DNA of 64,000 nt from Planoprotostelium fungivorum (Eukaryota > Evosea > Variosea > Cavosteliida > Cavosteliaceae), in assembly GCA_003024175.1 (NCBI GenBank), contig MDYQ01000014.1:142998-206997 (forward strand), read 5' to 3'. A model generated the notes under the pieces. It did no database searches. It was given only the letters and a program-made list of their open reading frames with translations, and was not told where the DNA came from. This document shows, in pieces, positions 22,577 to 35,038 of this stretch. The translations under genes were made by a program, and so were the position numbers. How positions within the stretch are numbered: the stretch's first letter is position 1; each line of letters begins with the position of its first letter.

Positions 22577-22995
22577 GATGCTGGTGATTTGAGAGCAGGG
22601 GAGATGATCGGAACGCTGTGCCTGTCGACGTTTCTCTCTTCTTCCTGTCGACAACCTCCGAGCAAATCGACAGAAACAAAGATTCTCAACTTGTGTCAAA
22701 ATCTCATGGACGGCGAGAGGAATTAGGAAGGCAACGTCTATAACAGAGCCTGTTATGTTTTTGTCGAAGATGTCGATTGTTGATGATCGGATGTCAGATT
22801 GGAGGAGAGGGTAGAGTTGCAAGTGAAGTAGATAGATAGAGGAGGCGAGTGACATGTGTGCTATGAAATAAGTGTGATGCGATTGTGTGATCAGAATAGT
22901 TCATCCAATATAAAGACTATGAGAATTCGATTGTGCGATCGCCCAGGCTGATCACAGTGACATCGATCATATGGACAAGCCGTACAAGTTCTACT
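22577..22995. other. Intergenic region upstream of isocitrate dehydrogenase
   Basis: It lies between two minus-strand genes. It contains no recognised coding sequence, RNA gene or repeat. Confidence 0.4.
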
Positions 22996-25900
22996 TTAGT
23001 TTTCTTCTTCTGAAGACTGATTTCCTTCTTCTTCCTCCTCTTCACTCTCGTCCTCTTCTTCCTCGTTGAACGACATCCACCAGTCCAAGAACTGGTCGTA
23101 ATGCATGAACTCCGTGTGTTGTTCCTCTACGATGAGATAAAAGAGGCTCTTGATCTCATCGTAGGACGTCTCCTCCTTCATCACGTGCTTCTTGAAGAGT
23201 TGAATGAAATTGTTCAAGTCCACGACGTTCTCTGCGTTCATGTATGTTCCAAACGTCTACAAGATTCAGACATCGTGCGATCACCGTCATCATTTCACCG
23301 TCTGGGCCTTCTGCTCTGCATCTTGCTTCTTCTGATCTCTCATCCTAACTCTATCCTTGGCATAATCCGCGATGATCGTGGCACACTCAGCGTGGCCTGC
23401 CTCAGCGGCCACCTCAGAAGCCTTTTGACCCTTTCGATTTCGCAGCCTGCTCTTCGCTCCGTTTCTAAGCAGCCACCTCACCGCACGAGCGCTGCCGTGA
23501 AGACAGGCGACGTGCAGTGGTGTGTCTCCGATGGCGTTGGGTGGGTTGATGCCTCCACTCTTACCCTGGTATTCTGGCCGCAGCTTTCTCAAGACTTCAA
23601 TGTCATCGTGCTCCGCTGCCTCCCACAGTGTCTCAGCTACGGGGGTGAATCCTACTTTAGCTGGAGGCTTGACGAGTGCGGCAGTTTTCGGCCTGACTTC
23701 GACTGGTGGAAGCTCTCGTGCCACTTGAACTGCGGCAGGTGTAGGGGGAGTTGGTTTCGATACGGGTACGAAACCGTGAATGGAAGCTTCCACCGCTTGG
23801 AACGGTATCTTCTCTTCCTCTCCAATGTCACTGTGTGAAGTCAGTCGATGTGATGACGAAGAACGCGATGTCGATGACGAAGGGATGATCACCTCTTTTG
23901 TGATTCTGACGGTGCGGACCTCCTGGGTACCACGGGTGAGCTTTGATTCGATGAAGTTGTGATGCTGTCCATCGATGACGCTGCCGTCTCATCGTAGGAC
24001 GCGATCGTGTAACGTCCCCTCGTATTTAGATCTCTCGTCGGTGTCCTGTTCTTCCTCACAGATGGTGGTGTCCCGTCTGGAGTTTTCCCTTTCTTTGGAG
24101 TCGAAGTCTGTTCGCTGGGCGGCATCTTGTTGACCGACGCTCCTCTGGCTAAGGTTGCCTTGGCAACGTTGATGGGAACCAAGATGGGGTCGGATGGGTG
24201 ACTGACGCTCGATGGATGACTGATCTCGTCGTATTTTGGTGGAAGGAGACTTTCGTCTTCAGCTGAAGGTGGAGCCATCGCTTCGGCAGGAGGCTCGATG
24301 GTAGACGATTCGAGTTCGACTCCTTCTGCGTATTCATCTTCATCTTCTTCTCGCCTGAGATCCTCTTGAAGATGGTCAGGGAGAAAGAGCAAAGTGACTC
24401 ACCTCTATTTTCGAGAGCGAATTCGGGCGCTCTCTTATCAGAAGAAACGTAAGCACCTCTGCTGTAAGGGTTCCGCTTGATGAATATGTAGATCAATACG
24501 GCCAGGATGATGATCAATACGACGCCTGCACATGTTGAGTCCTCTCTGATAGTTTATCCTGCTATCACCTCCCACAGATGCTCCAGCAATGAGAGCGAGG
24601 GTGCCTCCACTACCTCCCAAGATTTTGTTTCCAATGGGGCCGGTGTTAGTGGGCGTGGTGGCCTGCGGATTCGAATCGTACAGTCTCGTTACCGTGAGAA
24701 CGTTAAGTTCTACCCACAACGGTGCGAAATCATCTCCTTCCATGTTATAGATGGTGTCGTAGATCGAAGTTGTAGAGGGATCGCCAGAGCTAGGGTAGAC
24801 GACAACGTCAACCTGTTGGAATGAACATTCGAGTACATTTGGTCACACACCGAACCAGTGGCCTGATTCCTCTTGTTCGTCGGTGTGTACGTGATGTTGG
24901 CAATCTGGATTTGGATGTGAGACGAAACGTCTGACGTAGAGACTTCACCTTTGATGGATCCATTCCGAGAATAGATGCCATCACCCACTGGAAGTTGATG
25001 CCATTCCAGGAAACGTTCGAGTCTGCGACGATGAAGGATGCCTCCACTCTCTGCGGTAACGTGACGACGGTAGTCTGTGTTGTGACGGACGTATCCGTAC
25101 TCGTAGTGTAACTGCTGCTGCTGGATGATTTTGTGTGAGGGGCCGATTTGTTGAAATAGGGATAAGAGGTGTAGAATCGAGTGAAATTGACGGCCTCCAC
25201 TGCAACTCTTATGCTCTGTAAATTTGTGGTCGATTCTACCGTCAGATTGAATCCAAAGGGCCCCGCTGATGCTCCCTGCTTGACTACGCTCCTCGAACTT
25301 TGCACCAATTTGCTCTTCGTGGAGAAGAACTGGGAAGATCAGGATTTTAATTCGTTCAACTCGTCTCACCTTCCCACAAGGTCCGACAGATAAGTCTGAC
25401 CAGCCCGACGGTGCCGCCAGGAACCATTCTCCCAAATTGAACTGACTCTGCCAAGAAGGAGAGAACGTGGTCATCTGAATGGCTCCTTCGAACGACACAG
25501 ATGTATCACCGTAAGCTGTGACGTTCCAAGGAGAAGAGTAGATTTGTCCTGGATTCACCGTGGCGTCGCACGCACCACTCAGACTCACGTGAGGAATCTG
25601 AAGAGCTCAAAATCTCGTTCTCTCCCTTTGATTCACCTTCTTGGCTGTTATGACGACCGTGGATAAAGTGACGAAGCCAGAGGAATTTCTACCGTCGACA
25701 TCCGTGTGTCTGAAAGTCAGGGAGAAGTTGGCCACACCAGCCGCGGTGGCCCGAAAATAAGCCATCGTGCTCTGTGAGGAAGAGCCCGACGTCTCTACGA
25801 AATCAGAGCAACCGTAATCGTCCAATCTCTCAACAGGCGATGACGCGTCTGCCGTGATGAGGAAGAAGGCTGAAGCGGAATGGACTGCAAACTGAGCCTG

Positions 25901-27583
25901 CACCGATAGAATGTCTCCAGAGTTCAGTTGAAGGCTGACGGTCTCTGGCCAAGAGAAGGTGGTTTGGCTCGTGCAGTCGGTGGTTGTGTTCGTGCAGGTG
26001 GTGTTGGGAGAGGCGACATTACACGAGGTAAGGTTCGAACATGAGCTCTGATTGTTGAACGAGTACGTCACAGGCTGGCAGCCATCCTTCATGGTCGTCC
26101 AAGCTGTGACGAGTCAATACTGACCATCTCATGTGACCAGTTCACCCGTATCGTTGGCTGTCAACACCCTTCCCACTAATTGAATGGACGCCAGATTCAC
26201 TGGATTATCTTGAGTAGAGATCTGCAATCTCCACGTGGCAGAACCGTTATTCGTCGCCTCCATCGACGTCAACTCGGTATGATATCGATCTCTCACATTG
26301 TATAGGAAAGAAAAAGTTTGAGCGGACCAGCCGGATATCGTGGAGGTCGTAGAACATCCCGTGGGGTTAGTCAATTGAACAACACCACCACTCGTGGTGA
26401 CCAATCTCCACTGCATGTTCTGCATACCAATGGCGGCAAAATCAACAAAGATCTCCACGAGGTCTCCAACGCTCAATAGCTCCATCTGATGACGATGAGA
26501 TGATGCGAGCGAGCGCGAAACTTACTCTTAAGGAGAGAGGAATGCGGTAGACTGTGTTCGATACCACTGTGATGGTGGAAGCTCCACAGTCGTTGTCGCT
26601 GTAAGTGACGAAAGCGGCAGTACACGAAGGACCTGCCGTATTGTTGACCAGACACTGACAGGTGTCGGGTTCGGAGCACAATCCTGTTTGAATGTTGAAT
26701 CTCCCGCCTTCAGGTGCGAAATCCATCTCACCTCCGTTGCAAACGTATGGGTTCGTGGATGGAATGTCGAAACACGTGAATTGGTCACAATCGGCTCCGT
26801 AGTATGGATAATTAGGACTGTACAGGTCAGTCTTTACGATTAAGATCCTTCACTCACCAATTGTAACATCTTCTGTAGTCGTTCGTCGACGTTGTTTTGT
26901 TGCAAAATGCATTGACGTTGGGCTCTGAAGAATCTCCTGATAGGCAATATGGATCACAGAAGACACATCCTTGTTGTGACGCGCAGCTCTGGCATCCCAA
27001 TGAGGAATATCTATCGTCACGTTAGTGTCTCCGATCACCGCGATGCATCTCACTTTAGACATCGATCGATCACGATGCCAGTCGAATTGACGCCAACCAC
27101 TTGGCCATCAACCAAAGGTCCTTGCCCTCCACCACTTCCAGTCGTGTAATTGAGAGAGAAAGAATTCTCCGCTCCAGATGACCTCACGTTATAGATGTAT
27201 CGCGTGATACTCGAATTATAATGGACGTTGATGAAGGGTGATGTTCCTGAGCTGACGTAACCATTCAAAGACGAGTCCGCCGTGTTCGCGCAGATGTGAC
27301 CGGGAGAGTTGGTTTCTGTACATTCTTTCGTTCCCTGAGTCACGTCAGAGCTATCGACGGGGCTGATGCATTACCGCGCAGTTTGAGCTGAAATACATGG
27401 TCTGTGGAGGCATCAAATCAACCACGGTGATACCATTCTTGCCAGAACCCTGCGGCAGGCTGCAATCGACTGCAACCATCAGAACTGATGTTGAGATGAG
27501 CTCTCACTATCAGCTCGCGATAATACAATGATATGGCATATACATAAAGCTAAGAAGAGAGACCACTGTGGTCTGTGGCTCAT
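22996..27583 (-). CDS. Type I membrane protein: Cys-rich ectodomain, one TM helix, cytoplasmic ankyrin repeats
   Basis: The start at 27583 gives a signal peptide (MSHRPQWSLFLALCICHII). The ectodomain, about 900 residues, is rich in N-glycosylation sites. It includes a PSI/EGF-like cysteine cluster (GCQSCASQQGCVFCDPYC; CSEPDTCQCLVNNTAGPSC). One TM helix (VVLIIILAVLIYIFIKR) lies near 24480-24530. The cytoplasmic part has a Pro/Ser-rich linker, ankyrin repeats (GDTPLHVACLHGSARAVRWL), and a C-terminal acidic segment with an EF-hand-like helix (NAENVVDLNNFIQLFKKHV). About 15 short introns are inferred. It resembles a receptor or adhesion molecule with an ankyrin-based cytoplasmic scaffold. No kinase or GPCR part is present, and the family is unrecognised. 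Confidence 0.7.
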
Positions 27584-27658
27584 GTTGACAAAGAGGCGAC
27601 GTTGGAAATAAAAATAGGAAGCACGGAATTTTGAACCGTTTCTCATCATTGTGCCGAG

Positions 27659-28609
27659 AATGAGCAACACCGACGTCACATCTTCTAAGTCCACCGATCG
27701 CAGGAGTCAAAACGCCGACTGGCTGAAGAGATCGACCGAGATCGATGAGAGTCACAGAATCATTTCTGCTTCCAGAGGTAAATGGAACCCCCTTCGAATG
27801 GCCATCTCTGATGCCATCAGATTCTGGCATCGATCAACTACCCGTACGTGACCATGATATAGACCACTTGGCAGAGAGGACCAAGCAATTGGAGCTCGCT
27901 GGCACTGCCATACTCAAAGCGGTGGGAGAGGATCCTACTAGGGAAGGACTGATCAAGACACCTACTCGAATGGCCAAAGCGTATCTGTATTTCACACAAG
28001 GTTATGAGACGTCTCTAGAAGGTATGTCGTCTTGTGTGTCAATGCCATGTCGATAGAGATTGGTTGATGAGTTTTATCAAGAGGTCACAAATGGAGCCGT
28101 CTTTGCAGAGGATGCAGACGAGATGGTAGTGGTCAGAGACATCGACATCTTCTCGCTCTGCGAGCATCATTTGGTCCCCTTTTTTGGCAAGGTGAGGAGG
28201 GGTCCAGAGCAGTGAGATTCTGACACTACGATCGCTAGGTACACATTGGTTACATTCCCAATGGTAAAGTCTTGGGGCTGTCTAAATTGGCCAGAATCGC
28301 CGACGTTTTCGCTCGCAGACTTCAAGTGGGTTCAGTCCAATCGATCTTGTCCCCAGCTTCTTCATCTCAAATCATCTAATCATCCATCAGGTGCAAGAGA
28401 GGCTCACGAAACAGATTGCCAGCGCCATTCAACAAGTTTTAGAACCCGCCGGTGTCGCAGTGGTGATCGAAGCCTCTCACATGTGCATGGTCATGCGTGG
28501 TGTCTCCAAAACGGGTGCCAACACAGTCACTTCTTCAGTTACGGGAGTCTTTCGAGAGGATTCGAAGACAAGAGAAGAGTTCTTCTCCCTCATAAAGAGT
28601 GGTCGTTGA
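27659..28609 (+). CDS. GTP cyclohydrolase I
   Basis: The enzyme converts GTP to dihydroneopterin triphosphate, the first step of tetrahydrobiopterin or folate synthesis. Visible features are [35 protein letters not shown] (zinc Cys and His), [36 protein letters not shown], and [20 protein letters not shown] (second zinc Cys and substrate loop). Exons 27659-27777, 27863-28021 and 28082 onward join in frame; the last ends at TGA 28607-28609. Length, about 210-220 residues, is normal. It starts only 75 bp from the divergent receptor gene, so the two probably share a promoter region. Confidence 0.95.
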
Positions 28610-28774
28610 TGCATGATGAACGTAAAAGTCCAATCGGATTAAATTTCACCTCTTGTTTTGCGAACACGGCCCAGTTGTATTTATAGAATCAGGGCACATC
28701 AGCCCACACCTCGAACCACCAGCGAGAGGTATACGTTGCCTGAAAAGATAAAGAAGCAGAACAAGATCGTCGTT

Positions 28775-28948
28775 ATGCCTGCCACCGACGAGGTGGAGGA
28801 GGAGTCTCACAAACATGATGAGAGTCCAACGGAGAGGGTCCGCTCCAAGTGGGGCTTCTTCCTTATCGCCTTGGTCATAGAGCTCGCCATCTTAATCATG
28901 GCACTGTGGATCGTCAGCAACAAGATCGTGCCCATCCTCACCTTTTAG
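28775..28948 (+). CDS. Small single-pass (tail-anchored type) membrane protein
   Basis: This intronless 57-residue frame has a charged N-terminal half (MPATDEVEEESHKHDESP) and one long hydrophobic helix (WGFFLIALVIELAILIMALW) close to the C-terminus. That is the layout of a tail-anchored protein. The residue pattern is coherent and the frame is well placed between two genes, but no family is recognised. The frame is open upstream, so a longer N-terminus is possible. Confidence 0.5.
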   Translation: MPATDEVEEESHKHDESPTERVRSKWGFFLIALVIELAILIMALWIVSNKIVPILTF

Positions 28949-29359
28949 ACGACAGACCAGAGACAGAAAGTATAGAAAGGATAGTCAACGACGGAAGGAG
29001 CCAGTCTCTCGGAGATCACACAGATGTATGATATAAATTGAGGTGTGACCGTTTCTCTACCACTGTGAACCATTTCCTGGCGGTCACAATAATGATTCAG
29101 ACGTTAACGATGGTGCATCATCCTCTCTCGTCTTTTGATTGGAAACAAACAAGCACGAACAGCTCTCATGCAATCCAGAAGATGCCTGTCATTGCCTGCC
29201 ATAGTTAACTGTGCTATTAGGACATCACAGAGAAAGCTAGCGTTACCAATTTGTTGTGCGTGTGCAGGTTCAATTGTGAATGAATCGTCAGCGAATAAAT
29301 TGCTCTTTTGCGTTTATTTAGAACTACAAGAGAAGCAGATCGCATCTAACTGATTCGCG
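28949..29359. other. Intergenic region upstream of the Lunapark-like gene
   Basis: No conserved coding sequence is visible. The stretch is AT-richer than its flanks and presumably holds the promoter of the gene starting at 29360. Confidence 0.4.
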
Positions 29360-30433
29360 ATGTGGAGGCGCATCTTATCTCTGTTTCGTAAAGTGAGACC
29401 TCTCCTTCCTTCGTTCATCCCTTGTTGATCATCATACAGGAAGAAACAGTCGCGCAAGCATTAGAACGAACAGAGAAACAAATCCAATCACTTAAATCAA
29501 GTAATGTGAACGTCAGAAACCGATGGCACACGCACATTCGACGTCTGGTCATCTCGACCATCTTGCTGGAACTGACCTACGCCTTCGTCTACTATCTCAT
29601 CTTCTTTGGACGTGAACCTGACGTCCCTATGACGAAAGACGGGAACATACTATCGAGAAATGAGATCAGAGGACAGGTCCTCCTTTGGAAGGTCATATAC
29701 GCTTCTCCTCTATTTGTCATCATCTTCGCGTGAGTATCGCTCGATCTCTTCGATTAGATTGATCTGATCTTCTCATCAGAGGCATCATCCTTCGTAGACT
29801 CATCAACTGGTGGTTTGGAAGCAGCATTGCCAATTACGGTGTGTTTTTCTCTTCCATCGACTGCATGTCAGGTTGCATAATGTCTAATTAAAATGATCCG
29901 CAGAGAAGAGAGTGGCCAATCTTTTAAAAGAACAAGACACACAGGTAGATAGACGACTCGAATTCTCATCATCTCATGATCGTGCAGCTGTCCGAGTTTG
30001 CAAAATCAACGAAATATTACGAGACACAAGAACTCATCAACAAATACAGTAAGAAGGCAGTCAAATCGCCAGGTGACACCATCATCTCACCTCCATCTTC
30101 TCATCCTCTAAAGCCAAACCGAACACCAAGTCCACCAACGAGATCTCTCTCACAAAGGAAGTCCAACAGCTCAAATCAAACACACAACGCCTCAACGAAG
30201 AGAACTTCAGGTTGAAACAATACATCCAACAGCTGCTGGCGGCCCAGAATGGTAAAGAGCTGCCCGCTCTGACACAAGAGAAGAAAGAAGAAGGACTTGC
30301 TCTGGTCGAAGTGAAGAAGGAACAAGAGAAGGAGGAGAAGAGAGGAGAGAAAGAGGACAAGCCACAACCTCTCGCGATCAAGGCTGAGACTCCCGAGCAG
30401 AGTCCAGGCAAGAAGAAACAGAAGAGGAGGTGA
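29360..30433 (+). CDS. Lunapark-like ER membrane protein lacking the zinc ribbon
   Basis: The tiny first exon encodes MWRRILSLFRK. A coiled segment follows (ETVAQALERTEKQIQSL), then two TM segments (VISTILLELTYAFVYYLIFF and VIYASPLFVIIFAGIIL). A second coiled segment resembles the post-TM part of Lunapark (NLLKEQDTQLSEF, YYETQELINKYSK). Lunapark stabilises three-way junctions of the ER network, with both termini cytosolic. The usual Lunapark zinc ribbon (paired CxxC) is absent. Instead the tail is a long charged coiled coil ending PGKKKQKRR. It could therefore be a reduced homologue or an unrelated protein with the same hairpin layout. About five short introns are inferred. Confidence 0.65.
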
Positions 30434-30567
30434 AAGGTTTATTCTGATTTATTTTTATTCATCGAGAGTAGGTCTATCAGCCGCGACAAGACGGTAACAC
30501 CACCGCCACCATCACAGATGAGGTGACATGAGCCATCGACATCGAATCTAATGTCTATAGATACGTC

Positions 30568-30895
30568 ATGGCCGTGCCAGCCGATATCATCGCTGGTAGA
30601 AACAGACCCCAGCTCTCATCTGCTTCAGAAGGTGCTTCATCATCTTCGGATCACCTTCCATCTCTCATGTGTTGACTTTGCATCAGAGAACGAAGGATGG
30701 TTTGATCGACTGTGCAACTACCTCGTTGGACCAGAGTACAGCGAGAAACCGAAAGAGAGCAGCGTCTTACAGAACGCCGCACCTCTCGAGGAGAGGATGG
30801 CCGCCATCATCGAGGCCAATCAGAGCCGAGACGATCACGATGATGGAGCGGATGAGACGAAAGACAAGACGGTGGAGGAGAAGAAGAACGAATAA
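30568..30895 (+). CDS. Small acidic protein of unknown function
   Basis: Two exons joined across an intron ending TTTGCATCAG give about 90 residues. MAVPADIIAGRNRPQLSSAS is followed by WFDRLCNYLVGPEYSEKPKE and a charged Asp/Lys/Glu-rich tail ending EEKKNE. An upstream exon from ATG 30518 (MR-YVMAVPADIIAG) joined across a 38-nt intron is also possible and would add four residues. No signal peptide or membrane segment is present. The family is not recognised. Confidence 0.55.
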
Positions 30896-31036
30896 AGAGA
30901 GTCGCCCTTTTCACAAGTTTTGTTCGAGATGAAGAGGCATCAGGAGACATGATGTTTACTGATGTTTGAAACCCACACGGCTTGAAAGGGGACAACCCAT
31001 TGCTGATGGGACAGCTGATGATGTGTCCAAATGAGA

Positions 31037-31980
31037 TCACCACTCGGCAAATGAGAAGGAGGGGATGATGGGACAAGACAGCAACCTCAGAGTCGCCATG
31101 ATCTCTTGGGCCATGTTGACTACAGCGCTCGTCGTTCGGTTGGCATCGCATGTGAAGGTGACAATGTAAGACTTGCCCTTGTGAAGCAGCCAGATCTGTC
31201 TGAAGATGAGGGCGGTGTTGTTGTGTCGAGCAGAGTAAACCACTTGATGCGATTGGATGCCGCTGTGAGATGATTAGAGGAGAACATGAGTTGTGTCTAT
31301 CACCTCAGGGTGGTGGGACGACTGTCCAAGAGGGCGATCTGTGGATCGTCTGAGATGGATTGGATGATGCTGTTGGTGTAATTGGAGAAGTTGTTGTATG
31401 CAGAGTTCTCTTGGATGGTCTCGACTACGACAGAGATGTTCTGGCAGAATTCGTCGGGACTCGATCGAGGTGATACGAACAGGACCTGATGGATTTAGAG
31501 GATGCATACGTGGCTGGATGGAGAGAACTCACTTGACCAGGTTGGGGCTCGACCTTTGCCCACCAGTTGGGATAGCAGATGCTGTATTGTTCGTTCTGGG
31601 AGACGAACATAATGATCTCTTTCTTCGTACCATTCTGTCTCGATCAGATGAAAGGCATGGTAGGTGGAATGGGAGAAAGAGGAGGTCAAGATCACCTGCG
31701 TCTGATCCAAGATGGGAGATAATGCAGGTTGATGTTGGCGAAGCTCCCTCGAGAACTCTCGGTTCGTGTTGCCATTGTTCTCGGTCTTCGCCTGCTCACG
31801 CCACGACTTTGGGATCTGACCTTTAGACATAATGTTTGCATTCGACCTCTCTTCGGTCTGTAGGCTCTGCATGGTAGGTCTTTGGATTCCTCTGATGTGG
31901 TGAGGAGGATGAGAATAGTGGCCCCCACGAATGGGTGAAGTTGGCAACGGTGCAGAAGACATTGGAGTAGAGTAGCTCAT
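31037..31980 (-). CDS. PsbP/Mog1-like fold protein
   Basis: The start at 31980 (MSYSTPMSSAPLPTSP) opens a Pro/Ser-rich low-complexity N-terminus. A compact domain follows with EQYSICYPNWWAKVEPQPGQ, VLFVSPRSSPDEFCQNISVV, SQSHQVVYSARHNN-like strands, and HKGKSYIVTFTCDANR. This is the pattern of the PsbP/Mog1/DUF1795 fold (aromatic YP-x-W, later QIWLL and YIVTF strands). Mog1 members regulate Ran; PsbP members serve photosystem II in plants. With no plastid evidence here, a Mog1- or DcrB-like role is more likely, but this is inference. The last exon could continue through a further intron instead of ending at TGA 31037-31039. Confidence 0.55.
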
Positions 31981-32203
31981 GTTGGACTGATAGAGTCAGT
32001 CTCCAAGGTGAAAGAATGTCTCACGAGTTTGTGTTGATCGATGGAATCGGTTAGAAACACAATGAGCTCCTCGTGTCTGTGATGCGATGCGTCTGATGTT
32101 CGACGTTTTAAATTTTTTAAAATTTCAAAAGACGCGCGCGCGGTAAATTCGAATTGTTCAAAGACCGTTAACGGAAACATTAGAAGATGCAACATCATGT
32201 TCT

Positions 32204-35038
32204 TTATGCTTCTGTCTTCTTCCACTTCTTTGCATTGGCCAATATACGGTCGATGCCGGTGGTGGGGCCAGATTCTCCGGGGAAGAGGTAATCGTAGTAC
32301 TCTTCGAATCCTGCCTCCGATCCGTCTTCGGCCATCACCGGTCTTCTCTTGATGAGACGACGGGGTCTCTTCTTCGAGACGATAGCTTGAGTATCTGCAT
32401 TTCCATGTTCCATCTGATTGAGATGTCAAAATCACATTGCAAATGTGATAAGAGATCTGACCTCGAACTTTTGCCACATCTCTTGGAGGATCTTCCTCTC
32501 CTCTTTGTCTTCGGCGATGCGAAGTGCCTCGAATGCCTCCTCGTAGATCTTCCTCGCTCCATCGTAGTTCTCGACAGACACCTCGAACTGGGCGAATGTC
32601 ATCCATACCTTTCGTCCATCAGCTCATCTCTTCATCTTCTACCTTCCATCACCTTCACGTGCTTCGTCTTGGTCAAGAGACGTCTAAAGAGTCCTCTGAC
32701 CCTGTCGTACTCCTCTTGGTCGATCTCAAAGTCGATGTATGTCTTCCACAAGAACTCTGGCATGTCTAACTGCTGCTGGTTGACTGCCAATTCGAAGAGA
32801 GATCTCGCCCTCTCTGTCTCTCCCAAGTCCCTCTCGTAGTGGGCGAAGCTGTCCGTCGGTGAGAACAAAAGAAACGCCCGGGGCGACCTGCGAATTTGTT
32901 CACCTGACCCACGAATCGCAGACATCGGGGGACCACTCGATCCATTTTCCATAGATGGTCCTGGCGTTGTTGACTTCACCCAACTGAGTCTCTAATTCGA
33001 TGTAGTTCTTGAAGATCTTCTTCTTGGGAGAGAGACCGATGGCATGTCCATAGACCTTCCTGGCTCCTGTTCCCTCTTCAGAGGACGTCGAGTGGATGAG
33101 ATGAGATGTCGACACGATGGTGACCCGAACGAATTGTAGATGAAGAATAAATGTGAATAAAATCGACATCACGATATGAATGTGAAATGATAGAGTGAGA
33201 TGAGACGATAGAATGAAACGAGACAATAAAATGAAATAAAATAGACGCACCCGCCAAGTTCTTCTGACGGATCTCAAAGTTGGCCATCATGACCCACAGC
33301 TTCTGAAACGAGAACGTCTTGTGCGGCACCAATTTCACCGCCTCCTTATACACCGCCCTCGCTTTCTGCACATCCTTCGCCTCCAACTCTTCAAAGAGGG
33401 CATAGTTGATCCACAGGTAGATGTACCTCTTCCAGTACTTCTTCTCGGTGGAGGGTGGTACGTTGGCGATCGCTCTCTCGTAGATGTCTCTTATCTTGTC
33501 GTCTCCGCCGTACTCTTCTTCTAATCTGACGTAGTCGAACCACACATCGTAGTTGTTGGGGGCGTTCTTGATCTCTTCTTCGTACTGGAACCTGGTTTTA
33601 AGGTTTAGCGGGGGGAGGGAGGTTGGAGGATAGGGCTGAAGGTTTAAGATCACCTTCTCTTGCCGCTGATGACGTCTTCGATACCCTCTCGGTCTCCGGT
33701 CTTCTTCTCGAAGCTGATCCACGCGCGGTACAGATCCTGTGCGTCCTTCTTCGGAAGGTTGTCCAATGCATACTTGTACAGGGCCCTAGCTCTCTCGGTC
33801 TCCTGATATCCCAATCAGAGAGAATGAAATGGAACGGATGAAGACAGAATAAAATAGAATAAAATAGAATAAGAGAACGCTGTGGATTGTGTCTCACCCT
33901 CTGCGACTCTTCGAATCTTGCAAAAGCGATGAAAATCTTCTCATCGTTCGCTTCCTCTCCCAAGTACTCCAGAGTCGTCTCGTACACCTTCTACACTCAG
34001 CCTCTCGATCCGCGTCGTAGACTTCACCTCTCTCGCCTTCGTGACGTCGTACTTCTCTTCGAATTTGGCCCATTTGAGCCAGGACTCAGGGGTGGGGTGG
34101 ACTACACAGAAGCGCTTGTAGATGCTCCTCGCTCGATCGATCTCACCACATTTGATTTCGAAGCGAATGTATGCGTTCCACGCGGGTGATTCTGTAGAGG
34201 GTCATGATGATGTCGGCGTGATGATGGCGATGGTCAATGAGTAGAGGATTGCGAGATGAGATGGGATGGATGAGAGTGTGTCACATGATCGTGATGATGG
34301 AAGAGAAATAAAATGAGATAAATTCATCATGTGTGGATGATCACCTGGCTCCCATTCCATCCATCTCTCGAAGACGGCTCTGCAGTTTCCAAAGTTACCC
34401 AGAACATTCTCCATGTAGCTGTACTTTAGCCAGAACTGGTCCACTCTGGGCAAGAGGGTGACGGCTCTGTCGTAGACATTACGAGCGGCGTTGATGTTCT
34501 TCGCTCTCATTTCCATCTCGGCGTACTTGAGCCACAAGATCTGTGCCCTGTAGTCTTCATCGACGGCACGTTCATAGATGGAACGAGCTGAGAGGAGGTG
34601 AGATGAGATGATTGGATATGGAAGATGGAGTACCTCTCGTCAACTCTCCCTGTCTCTCTTCCCAAGCGGCGTATCTGACCCAGTTTCCAATTCCTTGTCT
34701 GTTTCTTCTCACTCCGTCTTCATATCCTGTGATGGTTGAGACTCATGTTTCAGGTCGAATATAAAATACGGAGGTCTTTTGTTTGTGAGATGTGAAATGG
34801 TGATTGAGATCGATTTACCCTTTCTCTTCTTCAGACGATACTCTGCGAGTTCTTCGGGGTCGGTGATACGTTGTCTGGGAGGTGGTGCGTCTGTTTCCTA
34901 CGGATGATTCAGAATGAGCGGCTGAATGAGTTCCTCTACCTGACCGCTGAGAGCATCGCGAAGAATCTGCTCAGCAGTGATCTGTAAAGGCGCAGGCGCC
35001 TTATTCTTCACTCTGTTTCCTCTTCCTCCTCCTTCCAT
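32204..35038 (-). CDS. CRNKL1: Crooked neck-like splicing factor (HAT-repeat protein)
   Basis: The start at 35038 ([15 protein letters not shown]) is followed by [52 protein letters not shown] and a long array of half-a-TPR (HAT) repeats. Repeats include [54 protein letters not shown] and [11 protein letters not shown]-type units. The C-terminus [13 protein letters not shown] is characteristic. Crooked neck/Clf1 is a scaffold of the Prp19-associated NTC complex in the spliceosome. The order of repeats and ends matches the family, so the gene looks complete. Several introns hold the recurrent AATAAAATGAAATAAAAT block. The product is nuclear. Confidence 0.92.

Noticed and set aside
24661-24690. 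GGATTCGAATCG resembling a tRNA B box
   Set aside because: It lies in coding sequence of the receptor-like gene, with no matching A box or cloverleaf.
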